Of a DNA stretch of 64,000 nucleotides, positions 33,352 to 40,314 are shown one piece after another. The translations under genes and the position numbers were made by a program. The notes below the pieces were generated by a model that made no database searches, was not told the DNA's origin, and was given only the letters and a program-made list of their open reading frames with translations. This stretch comes from Methylobacterium sp. Leaf108 (GTDB taxonomy: Bacteria > Pseudomonadota > Alphaproteobacteria > Rhizobiales > Beijerinckiaceae). Each line of letters begins with the position of its first letter. Within the stretch, counting starts at the first letter, position 1. Location of the stretch: NCBI RefSeq assembly GCF_001423265.1, contig NZ_LMND01000034.1, positions 103,510 to 167,509 on the forward strand, read 5' to 3'.

Positions 33352-33978
33352 TCACATGGCCGGAACGGTGCCGTTACGGCCGACGACCACGATGACAGCC
33401 CGGATCTTGCCGCCTGGTGCGGGCTGGGTGAAGGCGACGATCGGCGCACCGGAGATCAGAAGGCTCTTGTCGCCGGGATCGACGAGGTTCACCGGCGTAC
33501 CGTCGTCGGCGACGATGGTCTTCTCGCCGTCGCGGTAGCGGACGGTGATGACGCGACCCTTCGTCCCCTCGAGGGTCTGGACCGCGCCGTTCGTGGTGGC
33601 GGCGCCGTCCACGAGATCGGAGGGCGCATGTCCGTCCGACGTTCCCCTGAGGCTGGAGGAAAAGACCGTCAGCTGCAGCGCCTTCTGCGTGCCGTCGGGC
33701 TGCGGCATCGCGGTCGCGCCGATGTAGCTCTCCGGCTTCACGTCCGAGAGACGCCCCGTCAGCGCCGAGAAGATCTTCGGCCGCTCGGGAAAGGTCAGGA
33801 CGACGCTCTGGCCGGATCGGGTCCTGATCGTCGCCTTCTCGCTGTCGGCGTCCTCGATCGTCCCGCGGTACACCTTCAAGGTCTCGGCCCGGAGCGCCGA
33901 AGCGCCGGCGGTGAGAGCGCCCATGAGGGCGGCGATCGCGACGCCCGTCCTGGCGAACGTGAGAGTGGCAGACGTCAT
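33352..33978 (-). CDS. Exported protein of unknown function, 208 aa
   Basis: 208 residues from ATG 33978. An N-terminal signal peptide (about 1-33, ending ASALRAE) is followed by a beta-rich domain with VYRGTIEDADSEKATIRT and GRVITVRYRDGEKTIVADDG, which reads like an OB-fold or similar beta-barrel. No catalytic motif or lipobox is visible. I do not recognise a named family. It is probably periplasmic. The start was set at the signal peptide; an upstream in-frame extension lacks signal character. Confidence 0.72.
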   Translation of the reverse strand: MTSATLTFARTGVAIAALMGALTAGASALRAETLKVYRGTIEDADSEKATIRTRSGQSVVLTFPERPKIFSALTGRLSDVKPESYIGATAMPQPDGTQKALQLTVFSSSLRGTSDGHAPSDLVDGAATTNGAVQTLEGTKGRVITVRYRDGEKTIVADDGTPVNLVDPGDKSLLISGAPIVAFTQPAPGGKIRAVIVVVGRNGTVPAM

Positions 33979-34098
33979 GACCGGGTCTCGATCCTTCGGG
34001 GGCTGCAGGCCGTCGCCCAACGGTGCGAGGGCCGGCACCGGAAAACCCGCCATTCGGCGGATGGTGCCCTCGGCGCCGGTCGATTTCGTGCGCTGCGC

Positions 34099-34959
34099 TC
34101 AGTGGGCCAGCAGCATCGGGATCTCGGCATGCGCGAGCAGATGGCTGGTGGGGCCGCCGAAGATCATCTGGCGCAGGCGGCTCTGGGTATAGGCGCCCTT
34201 GATCAGGAGATCGCAGCCATAGGCCTGCGCCTCGGTGAGAAAGACCTCGCCGGGGGTGCGCCGCCCGGCCGGAAGGGCGCTGTGGTCGGCCTCGATCCCC
34301 TCACAGGCCAGCGCCCGCGCCAGGTCTTCCGCACTCGGACCCGGGACCGTCCCGCCCTCGACGCTGATGACCCGGATGCGGGCGGCCTTGCGCAGGAACG
34401 GCATCGCGAAGGCCACCGCCCGCGCGGTCTCGGTCGAGCCGTTCCAGGCGATCATGACGGCGGTGCCCAGGCTCGCGGGGGGCTTGGGCGGCGCCAGCAG
34501 GATCGGGCGCCCTCCTTCGAACAGGGCCGTCTCGAAAGTGGTCATGCGCGGACTGCCGTCGTCCGCGCCGGGCCGGCCGACCACGGTGGCGGTGAACAGC
34601 CGCGCGTAATGGCCGAGGAAGGCGTCGCCGGCCGGGACGTCGGGACGCCAGCGGTAGCGGGGTCCTGCCTTGGCGACGGCCTCCGGGGTGCAGGGTCCCT
34701 CCTGCGCCAGCGGCAGGCCGGCGTTGGACATGAAGTCGACGAACCGGCGGCCTGCGGCTTCGGCCTCCGCCTTGTCGGCCTCCTCGTCGCGCAGCCACGT
34801 CATGCCGCCCACCATGTCGACGGGGACGTATTCCGCCAGGGCCGGCCGGAGGGAGACCCCCTCCACCAGGCTACCGAACAGGGTCGCCACGATGCGCGTG
34901 GTCTCGAACACCGAGTCGAGGGAATCGTGAAGGGCCACGGGGACGAGAAGCGTCTTCAT
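34099..34959 (-). CDS. Universal stress protein (UspA family), tandem type
   Basis: 286 residues, about twice a single Usp domain. The N-terminus KTLLVPVALHDS and C-terminus LLIKGAYTQSRLRQMIFGGPTSHLL are typical. The C-terminal half keeps the ATP-loop-like GAYTQSRLRQMIFGG; the N-terminal half is degenerate. Such proteins respond to starvation, oxidative or respiratory stress; binding partners are unknown. It is preceded by 126 bp with no obvious stress promoter. Confidence 0.88.
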   Translation of the reverse strand: MKTLLVPVALHDSLDSVFETTRIVATLFGSLVEGVSLRPALAEYVPVDMVGGMTWLRDEEADKAEAEAAGRRFVDFMSNAGLPLAQEGPCTPEAVAKAGPRYRWRPDVPAGDAFLGHYARLFTATVVGRPGADDGSPRMTTFETALFEGGRPILLAPPKPPASLGTAVMIAWNGSTETARAVAFAMPFLRKAARIRVISVEGGTVPGPSAEDLARALACEGIEADHSALPAGRRTPGEVFLTEAQAYGCDLLIKGAYTQSRLRQMIFGGPTSHLLAHAEIPMLLAH

Positions 34960-35085
34960 GGATGCGGCACCTCGGCCTGTCGGATCGCGACGATGGCGGA
35001 GGCTAGCGCATCGGCTCGAAAAGGGGAGCCCGGTATTCGGAACGGGTCGAGGGAAAACGCCCCGCCGGTCGCTCGATGGGCCTCT

Positions 35086-36174
35086 TCAGGGTCCGTCGAC
35101 CGGCTTCGGCCGGGTTCCGGTGCCGGCCGGATCGAGCCAGCGGCGGGCGCGGGCGACCATCGGGCGCTCGACGTAGCGGTGGACCGCGAGGGCGATCGCC
35201 GCCGCCATCATGATCATCGCGGCCATGGACGCCGAGGGCGAGATCGGCAGGGCGAGACCGGTGATCGCGCCGCGCAGGCCGCGCAGCACGAAGGGATGAA
35301 CGAGGTAGAGGGCGTAGGAGGCGTCCCCCAGGTGGATGCCGAACCGCCACGGCAGGGACGACGACGTCGCCCGCCCGGCGGACGCACCGAGCCCGGCGGC
35401 CGCCACCAGCAGCATCGCCGGCAGGCCGTAGGCGAGCGGCCGCGCCACGGCATCGGGCTCGGGCGCGACCGACAGCAGCGCGAGGCCGACGAGCGCCAAG
35501 GCGAGCCGAGACGCCAGCGACAGCCGCAGGCCCTCCGCCCGTGCCAGGCCGACCGCGGCGCCGAGGGCGAATTCGAGGCCGATCGGAGCGCTCCAGAACG
35601 CCAGGGGCATCGCCAGGTCCGGCACCAGCACGTGCAATCCGGCCAGAAGGCCGAGGACGCCGGCGACCCAGGCGACGGCGGCACGGCGCCCCCAGCCCAG
35701 AGCGACCGCGAACAGCAGGTAGAACGCCATCTCGCACTGGAGCGTCCAGCCCAGGGAATAGAGCGGCTGGGCCCGGCCGTCGGGGTCGAGCACCGGCCAG
35801 AACAGCAGCGATGCGATCACGAAGCCGGGCTCGGCGAGCCCGCGCCCGCCGTTGGAGAGCAGCCCCGGCAGGGCCAGCACGACGGCGAGGTACAGGCCGC
35901 TCGCCAGCCAGTAGAGGGGAACCAGACGGGCAACGCGGTGGGCGAGGAAGCGCCGCCAACCACCCCTCACCCCGTACAGCGGGGCGGCGGCATGAACGAT
36001 GATGAAGCCCGAGATGACGAAGAACACGTCGACCCCGGCGGCCCACGGGAGCACTCCGATCGCAGCGAACGCCACGCCGCCCCGGTCGGCCAGGATGACC
36101 GCTTCCACCGTGGCGTGGTGCATGACGACCATCAGGGCCGCCATCGCCCGCAAGACCTGGATCGCCCGCAGCAT
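35086..36174 (-). CDS. Acyltransferase 3 family membrane protein (OafA/YrhL-like)
   Basis: 362 residues with about ten TM helices. The N-terminus contains the R-X10-H motif of the family (R9 to H20 in IQVLRAMAALMVVMHH), then WAAGVDVFFVISGFII, a hallmark of acyltransferase 3. These inner-membrane enzymes O-acetylate or acylate surface sugars such as exopolysaccharide, O-antigen or Nod factors. No glycan biosynthesis gene is adjacent, so the substrate is unknown. Confidence 0.9.
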   Translation of the reverse strand: MLRAIQVLRAMAALMVVMHHATVEAVILADRGGVAFAAIGVLPWAAGVDVFFVISGFIIVHAAAPLYGVRGGWRRFLAHRVARLVPLYWLASGLYLAVVLALPGLLSNGGRGLAEPGFVIASLLFWPVLDPDGRAQPLYSLGWTLQCEMAFYLLFAVALGWGRRAAVAWVAGVLGLLAGLHVLVPDLAMPLAFWSAPIGLEFALGAAVGLARAEGLRLSLASRLALALVGLALLSVAPEPDAVARPLAYGLPAMLLVAAAGLGASAGRATSSSLPWRFGIHLGDASYALYLVHPFVLRGLRGAITGLALPISPSASMAAMIMMAAAIALAVHRYVERPMVARARRWLDPAGTGTRPKPVDGP

Positions 36175-36257
36175 CAGCGTCGACGATCCGTATCCGACCG
36201 ATCAAGCGTGGCTATAGTATTCTCGGGCGACGCAGCAATAGCCTGACCCATCGGGCA

Positions 36258-36282
36258 GGAACCAATAGAAGCAGGCCCCGTT
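36258..36282 (+). promoter_or_regulatory. Exact sigma-EcfG (general stress response) promoter
   Basis: GGAAC (36258-36262), a 16-bp spacer, then CGTT (36279-36282). This matches the consensus GGAAC-N16/17-CGTT used by EcfG under PhyR-NepR control in alphaproteobacteria. It lies 83 bp upstream of the DUF4142 gene on the same strand, giving a leader of about 75 nt. Confidence 0.75.
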
Positions 36283-36365
36283 GACGGGTCGCACCGACGA
36301 TTGCGATGCGGCCGACCGACGACGGTCGCATCCATCGTTCGTCGAAACCATATTCGAGGATGACC

Positions 36366-37073
36366 ATGAACAAGACTTACGCAGCGTTCACCGCCGCCGT
36401 CGCCGTGATCTCGGCCCCCGCTGCCGCGCAGACCATGCAGGGCGATTTCCGTATGGCGGCGATGCAGGCGAACGCCTTCGAGATCCAGTCGAGCCAGATC
36501 GCCCTCGACAAGAGCCGCAACCCGGCCGTCCTGCGCTTCGCCCGCGATGCCGTGCGCGACCACCGCGCCGCCAACGTCGCTCTCGCGGGCGGCGAGCGTA
36601 ACGTGATGGCCTCCAACGGCGGTCCCATCGGCGGTCTGATCGAGGCCCCGTTGGCTGTGGCCGGTGGCGCGGTCGGTGCCGCGACCGGTGCAGCGGCGGG
36701 CGTCGTCGGCGGTACGCTCAGCGGTGGTCCGGTCGGGGCTGTCGAGGGTCTCGGTAGCGGAGCGGCGCGCGGCGCCTCCACCGGCAGCCGGATGATGACC
36801 CGTGACGTCGACACCACCGCCGGCACCACCATGGTTCCCCTGAACCCGCAGCAGCAGCAGATGCTGGCCGAACTCGCCGCCGCCCCCTCGGGCCAGCGTT
36901 TCGACCGCCTCTACGGGAGCATGCAGGTCCAGTCGCACGAGATGACGATCGGGATGTACCGGTCCTATGCCGCCACCGGCACCAACCCCGCGCTTCGCGC
37001 CCACGCCGAGCAGGCTCTGCCGGTGCTCGAGGGGCATTACCGGATGGCCCAGGCTCTTCCCGGCGCTCGCTGA
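36366..37073 (+). CDS. DUF4142-like exported protein, predicted stress-induced
   Basis: 235 residues from ATG 36366, which has GAGGA five bases upstream. Signal peptide about 1-22 (cleavage after AAAQ). DUF4142 signatures lie at both ends: FEIQSSQIALDKSRNPAVLRFAR and LPVLEGHYRMAQAL. Between them is a Gly/Ala-rich stretch (about 78-150) that looks like a hydrophobic hairpin or glycine-zipper insertion. DUF4142 proteins are periplasmic, ferritin-like helical proteins of unclear function, often stress-linked. The exact EcfG promoter upstream supports a general stress role. Confidence 0.83.
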   Translation: MNKTYAAFTAAVAVISAPAAAQTMQGDFRMAAMQANAFEIQSSQIALDKSRNPAVLRFARDAVRDHRAANVALAGGERNVMASNGGPIGGLIEAPLAVAGGAVGAATGAAAGVVGGTLSGGPVGAVEGLGSGAARGASTGSRMMTRDVDTTAGTTMVPLNPQQQQMLAELAAAPSGQRFDRLYGSMQVQSHEMTIGMYRSYAATGTNPALRAHAEQALPVLEGHYRMAQALPGAR

Positions 37074-37108
37074 ACGGTGCGTCGCGACGCCCGACAGCGA
37101 CCATATGG

Positions 37109-37140
37109 AATGGCGGGCCGATGGCCCGCCATTTTCGTTT
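37109..37140. terminator. Strong rho-independent terminator after the DUF4142 gene
   Basis: 11-bp perfect stem AATGGCGGGCC / GGCCCGCCATT with a 3-base loop, followed by TTCGTTT. It ends the plus-strand gene and lies before the convergent carbonic anhydrase stop, so it probably works for both directions. Confidence 0.88.
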
Positions 37141-37159
37141 GCGCGGTCGGCAGCTGGGC

Positions 37160-37831
37160 TCAAGGCTCCACGCAGTTGATCAGCGAGGTCGGCGACACCT
37201 TCTGCCCATTCTGGTCGATCGCCGGAGCGAAATCGCCCGTGGTCGGATCGCGGACCAGGAGTTCACCCTTGGCGATGCCGAAGTGAGCGCCGTGCAGCTG
37301 CAGTCGGCCATCCTCGACCCGCTCGCGCACGAAGGCGAAGGTCATCAGGTTCTCGAGGCTCTGGGCGACCATCGCGTACTCGAGGCGGGTCATGTAGTCG
37401 GGCCCGCTCTGGGTCTCCGCCTTCTCGGCGGCCGGACCGACGAGGGAGACCCACTTGCCGATGAAGTTGCCCTCCGACAGGGGCTTCGGCTGCGTCGCAT
37501 AGGCCTTGATGCCGCCGCAGGTGGCATGCCCGAGCACGACGATATGCTTGACCTCCAGCGCCTGCACCGCGAACTCGATGGCCGCCGACGTTCCGTGATA
37601 CTGGCCCCCGGCCTCGAACGGCGGCACGATGTTGGCGACGTTGCGCACGATGAAGAGTTCGCCCGGCCCCGTGTCGAAGATCACCTCGGGCGAGACGCGG
37701 CTGTCGCAACAGCCGATGAGCAGCACCTCGGGACTCTGGCCCTCGGCCACGGTGGCGTAACGGCTGACCTCCTTGGGCAGGCGATCGTCGAGAAAATGGC
37801 GGTAGCCGGAGGTCAGGGCTTCGGGAAACAT
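37160..37831 (-). CDS. Beta-class carbonic anhydrase
   Basis: 223 residues from ATG 37831, with GGAG eight bases upstream. Zinc site residues C41, D43 and R45 (GCCDSRV) and H102 with C105 (GHATCGG) are all present, as in active beta-carbonic anhydrases. It interconverts CO2 and bicarbonate, supplying bicarbonate for carboxylases and pH balance. Length is standard. A longer open frame upstream overlaps the Nudix gene and is not credible. Confidence 0.94.
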   Translation of the reverse strand: MFPEALTSGYRHFLDDRLPKEVSRYATVAEGQSPEVLLIGCCDSRVSPEVIFDTGPGELFIVRNVANIVPPFEAGGQYHGTSAAIEFAVQALEVKHIVVLGHATCGGIKAYATQPKPLSEGNFIGKWVSLVGPAAEKAETQSGPDYMTRLEYAMVAQSLENLMTFAFVRERVEDGRLQLHGAHFGIAKGELLVRDPTTGDFAPAIDQNGQKVSPTSLINCVEP

Positions 37832-37889
37832 ACGGACATCTCCAAGGTGTGGACGGGCGGGGATAAACGTGGGACGGGTAGGGCGACCG

Positions 37890-38399
37890 TCAAGAGTCGT
37901 GCCACGACAGGGTGACGGGGGAGCCCGGCACATCGCCGTTGAGGATACGCCGCGCGAGCGCGGCCAGGCCACGAGGTTCGATCCGTTCCGAGGTGGCGTC
38001 GAGGTCGCTCGAGCTCCACCAGCGCACGCCGCGGACGGGATTGTCCTCGGTCTCGGCAAGTCGTGCCGTGTCGATCCGATCGTCGGGCAGGCGCACGACG
38101 AAGTAGCGTTCGTGCGCGATGCGCGATGTCCGGAAGAGATGGAACGGTCCGTCGCAGGTCGCCACGCACGGACCGAGATCGACATCGGGCCGCCCGATTT
38201 CCTCTGCGAGTTCGCGGCGACAGGCCTGTTCGGGCGTCTCGCCAAACTCGATCCCACCGCCGGGCATGAACCAGAACCCGCGACGCTCCGGGTCCACCGG
38301 ATCGAACGGCCGGACCGCCTCGTACTCGATGAGCAGAAGGCGCTCGCGGGGATCGAAGACCAGGGCACGGGCGATCTGGCGATGCGGAGGCTCGGTCAT
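37890..38399 (-). CDS. Nudix hydrolase
   Basis: 169 residues. The Nudix box G-X5-E-X7-REUXEEXGU is intact, from G48 to G69 (GIEFGETPEQACRRELAEEIG). These Mg2+-dependent enzymes hydrolyse nucleoside diphosphate derivatives. Other motifs do not identify a substrate. ATG 38399 was chosen over a GTG two codons upstream. It is 58 bp before the carbonic anhydrase start and could be co-transcribed with it. Confidence 0.9.
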   Translation of the reverse strand: MTEPPHRQIARALVFDPRERLLLIEYEAVRPFDPVDPERRGFWFMPGGGIEFGETPEQACRRELAEEIGRPDVDLGPCVATCDGPFHLFRTSRIAHERYFVVRLPDDRIDTARLAETEDNPVRGVRWWSSSDLDATSERIEPRGLAALARRILNGDVPGSPVTLSWHDS

Positions 38400-38476
38400 G
38401 CCCACGCTTTAGCAAGGGCCTCCGCTTTGGCAAGCGCGGGTGCTCGACCCGGTCGCCGTCCCCGAGCGGGCACCGG

Positions 38477-38824
38477 TCAGCGGCAGGGGAGCGCCAGCGC
38501 CGTCGCGGCGACCAGCTCGGCGGTGTCGCGCACCCTGTCCGGCTCGGACGGATCGTCGGCGACCGCGGCCGCCTCGCGGTTGAGCTGATCGTTGCAGGCG
38601 CAGGTGGCGATCTGCCCGCGGGGCGGCGAGCAGGCGTCGTGGTGCATGCAGGCCGTATCGAGGGCGTCGACCGGCGGACGCGGCGCCCTGTTGCCGGGAC
38701 CGCAGTAGTTGCCGTGGATGAGCACGGCCTTGCGGGAGGAATCGATCACGAGCCCGTCCTGCGCTCCGGCGGAAAGGCACGAGAGCAGCAGGGCGAACGG
38801 TACGAAGGCGGTAGAGCGTATCAC
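38477..38824 (-). CDS. Small exported phospholipase A2-like protein
   Basis: 115 residues, GTG start with AGGA upstream. Signal peptide about 1-21 (LSAGAQ). The mature part has a phospholipase A2 calcium-loop motif (NYCGPGN, 39-45) and the active-site motif CMHHDAC with catalytic H62-D63, plus six or more cysteines for disulphides. It fits the short prokaryotic secreted PLA2-like group. It would cleave the sn-2 ester of phospholipids with Ca2+; activity and target are untested. It is divergent from the CtrA-box gene at 39051. Confidence 0.7.
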   Translation of the reverse strand: MIRSTAFVPFALLLSCLSAGAQDGLVIDSSRKAVLIHGNYCGPGNRAPRPPVDALDTACMHHDACSPPRGQIATCACNDQLNREAAAVADDPSEPDRVRDTAELVAATALALPCR

Positions 38825-38964
38825 GGTCGATCCTCGTCGATCGGCGTCCCCTTACGCCACAACATGGCGAACGGCGTCCGATCGGCAAGAGGCGGGCCCG
38901 CCGGGGGGACCCGGCGGAGGATCGGTCGCCGGCAAAGGAGCTGCGCGCAATGCGACCGGTCGTG

Positions 38965-38980
38965 TTAACCTTTTATTAAC
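38965..38980. promoter_or_regulatory. CtrA box 1
   Basis: TTAA (38965-38968), 7 bp, TTAAC (38976-38980), an exact match to the CtrA consensus TTAA-N7-TTAAC. It lies between two divergent genes, 71-86 bp before the start at 39051. Confidence 0.8.
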
Positions 38981-39019
38981 TCGCCGATTGCCGAGAAACC
39001 GCCGCCATGAGACCGTTCG

Positions 39020-39035
39020 TTAACGGCAGATTAAC
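39020..39035. promoter_or_regulatory. CtrA box 2
   Basis: TTAA (39020-39023), 7 bp, TTAAC (39031-39035), a second exact CtrA consensus match, ending 15 bp before the start codon at 39051. The two boxes are 55 bp apart start to start. Confidence 0.8.
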
Positions 39036-39050
39036 GAGACGGGCAGGGTC

Positions 39051-39725
39051 ATGCGGGTCGCGAGTTCCACTCTTCAGAACACCCCGTCGCGCTTCGTCAA
39101 GGCTGCCCGTGCCCTTTGCGGCATCGGTCTGCCGATCCTCGCCGGCCTGATCGCCGGCTCGGCTGCGGAGGCCCAGACGTTCGCGTCGCTGCCGGCCGCA
39201 CCCAGCGCCATCGTCGCCGGAGCCGACGCCCGCCCCATCGCGGCCTGGACGGAGTTCTGCCAGAGCTATGCCGCCGAATGCGCGGTTTCGACCGCCGAGG
39301 CGGCCGTCATCACGCTCAGCCCCGCGGTCTGGAACACCATCGTCTCCGTCAACCGCAAGGTGAACAAGTCCCTGCGGGCGATCACCGACCTCGACCATTG
39401 GGGTTCGGCCGACCGTTGGGACCTCGCCGAGGACGGCGCCGGCGATTGCGAGGACTTCCAGCTCGTCAAGCGTCGGATGCTGGCCGAGGCCGGCCTTTCG
39501 CGCCGCGCGATGCGGATGACGGTCGTGATCGACGAGAAGGGCGAGGGACACGCCGTCCTGACCCTGATCACCGACCGGGGCGACATCATCCTCGACAACA
39601 AGACCAGCAGCGTCCTGCCCTGGCGTCAGACCGGCTACACCTTCATCAAGCGCGAGAGCCAGGCCGGCATCGGCTGGGTTTCCCTCGGCCGCGCAGCCTC
39701 GCCGGTGACCACGGCCAACCGCTGA
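39051..39725 (+). CDS. Transglutaminase-like cysteine protease (BTLCP/LapG-like), exported
   Basis: 224 residues. Signal peptide or signal anchor up to about residue 42 (AAEAQ). The bacterial transglutaminase-like cysteine proteinase domain has the full triad: C133 (GDCEDF), H167 (GHAVL) and D182 (ILDNK). The GDCED motif also holds Ca2+-binding acids in LapG. LapG-type proteases cleave adhesins at the cell surface when c-di-GMP is low. Two exact CtrA boxes upstream suggest cell-cycle control. A GGDEF-EAL gene lies at 40315-42507. Confidence 0.9.
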   Translation: MRVASSTLQNTPSRFVKAARALCGIGLPILAGLIAGSAAEAQTFASLPAAPSAIVAGADARPIAAWTEFCQSYAAECAVSTAEAAVITLSPAVWNTIVSVNRKVNKSLRAITDLDHWGSADRWDLAEDGAGDCEDFQLVKRRMLAEAGLSRRAMRMTVVIDEKGEGHAVLTLITDRGDIILDNKTSSVLPWRQTGYTFIKRESQAGIGWVSLGRAASPVTTANR

Positions 39726-39920
39726 GGCAGAGCGGTCATCGCCCCACGACTCCACGACGGAGGCCCGCGGCGAACCGACGTTCGGCCAGCGGAACGTGGA
39801 CCGGGAGGACGCCGAACCTTCGAGGAGCGTCCCACATCGGGACGAAGACACGTCCTTAACGGTAAGGAAATATTAGGCGTCGCAAGGGCATCGTCGGCCT
39901 GTGACGGAGGGCTCGAGCCC

Positions 39921-40268
39921 ATGACGGACCGGACCTGGACGATGCGAAACGCGACCCTGCGCGGCATGATCCTGGCGGTCGGTCTGGCGGGATCGGCGAT
40001 CCCCGCGAGCGCCGGCGACGTGGCGACCCTCCATGCCACATGGCGCGGCTGCCTCGAGCGCAGCTTTAGCCTGCAGGCCGTTCTGACGAGCCGGACGCTG
40101 GCGGCCGACACCGCCGTGCGGACCTGCCGCGAGAGCGAGACCGCCTACCTGGCGGCCCTGTCGACATCCCCCCTCGTGGACGACGACGACGTGGCACGGG
40201 TGCGGCCCGCCCTCCTCCAGCGCGCCCGTGGCTGGCTTCTCGGCGTGCAGACCACCCAGCCGCTCTGA
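39921..40268 (+). CDS. Small exported protein of unknown function, 115 aa
   Basis: 115 residues. A signal peptide (about 8-31, LAVGLAGSAIPASAG) is followed by a helical mature region with two cysteines (WRGCLERSF and RTCRESE) that could form a disulphide. I do not recognise a family. It follows the LapG-like gene by 195 bp. Starts at 39921 or 39942 are both possible. The half-palindrome CCTTAACGGTAAGG lies about 70 bp upstream. Confidence 0.65.
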   Translation: MTDRTWTMRNATLRGMILAVGLAGSAIPASAGDVATLHATWRGCLERSFSLQAVLTSRTLAADTAVRTCRESETAYLAALSTSPLVDDDDVARVRPALLQRARGWLLGVQTTQPL

Positions 40269-40314
40269 TCACAGCCGGCGGGACCGCCACACGGGGCGGG
40301 CCCGCATCGGGACT

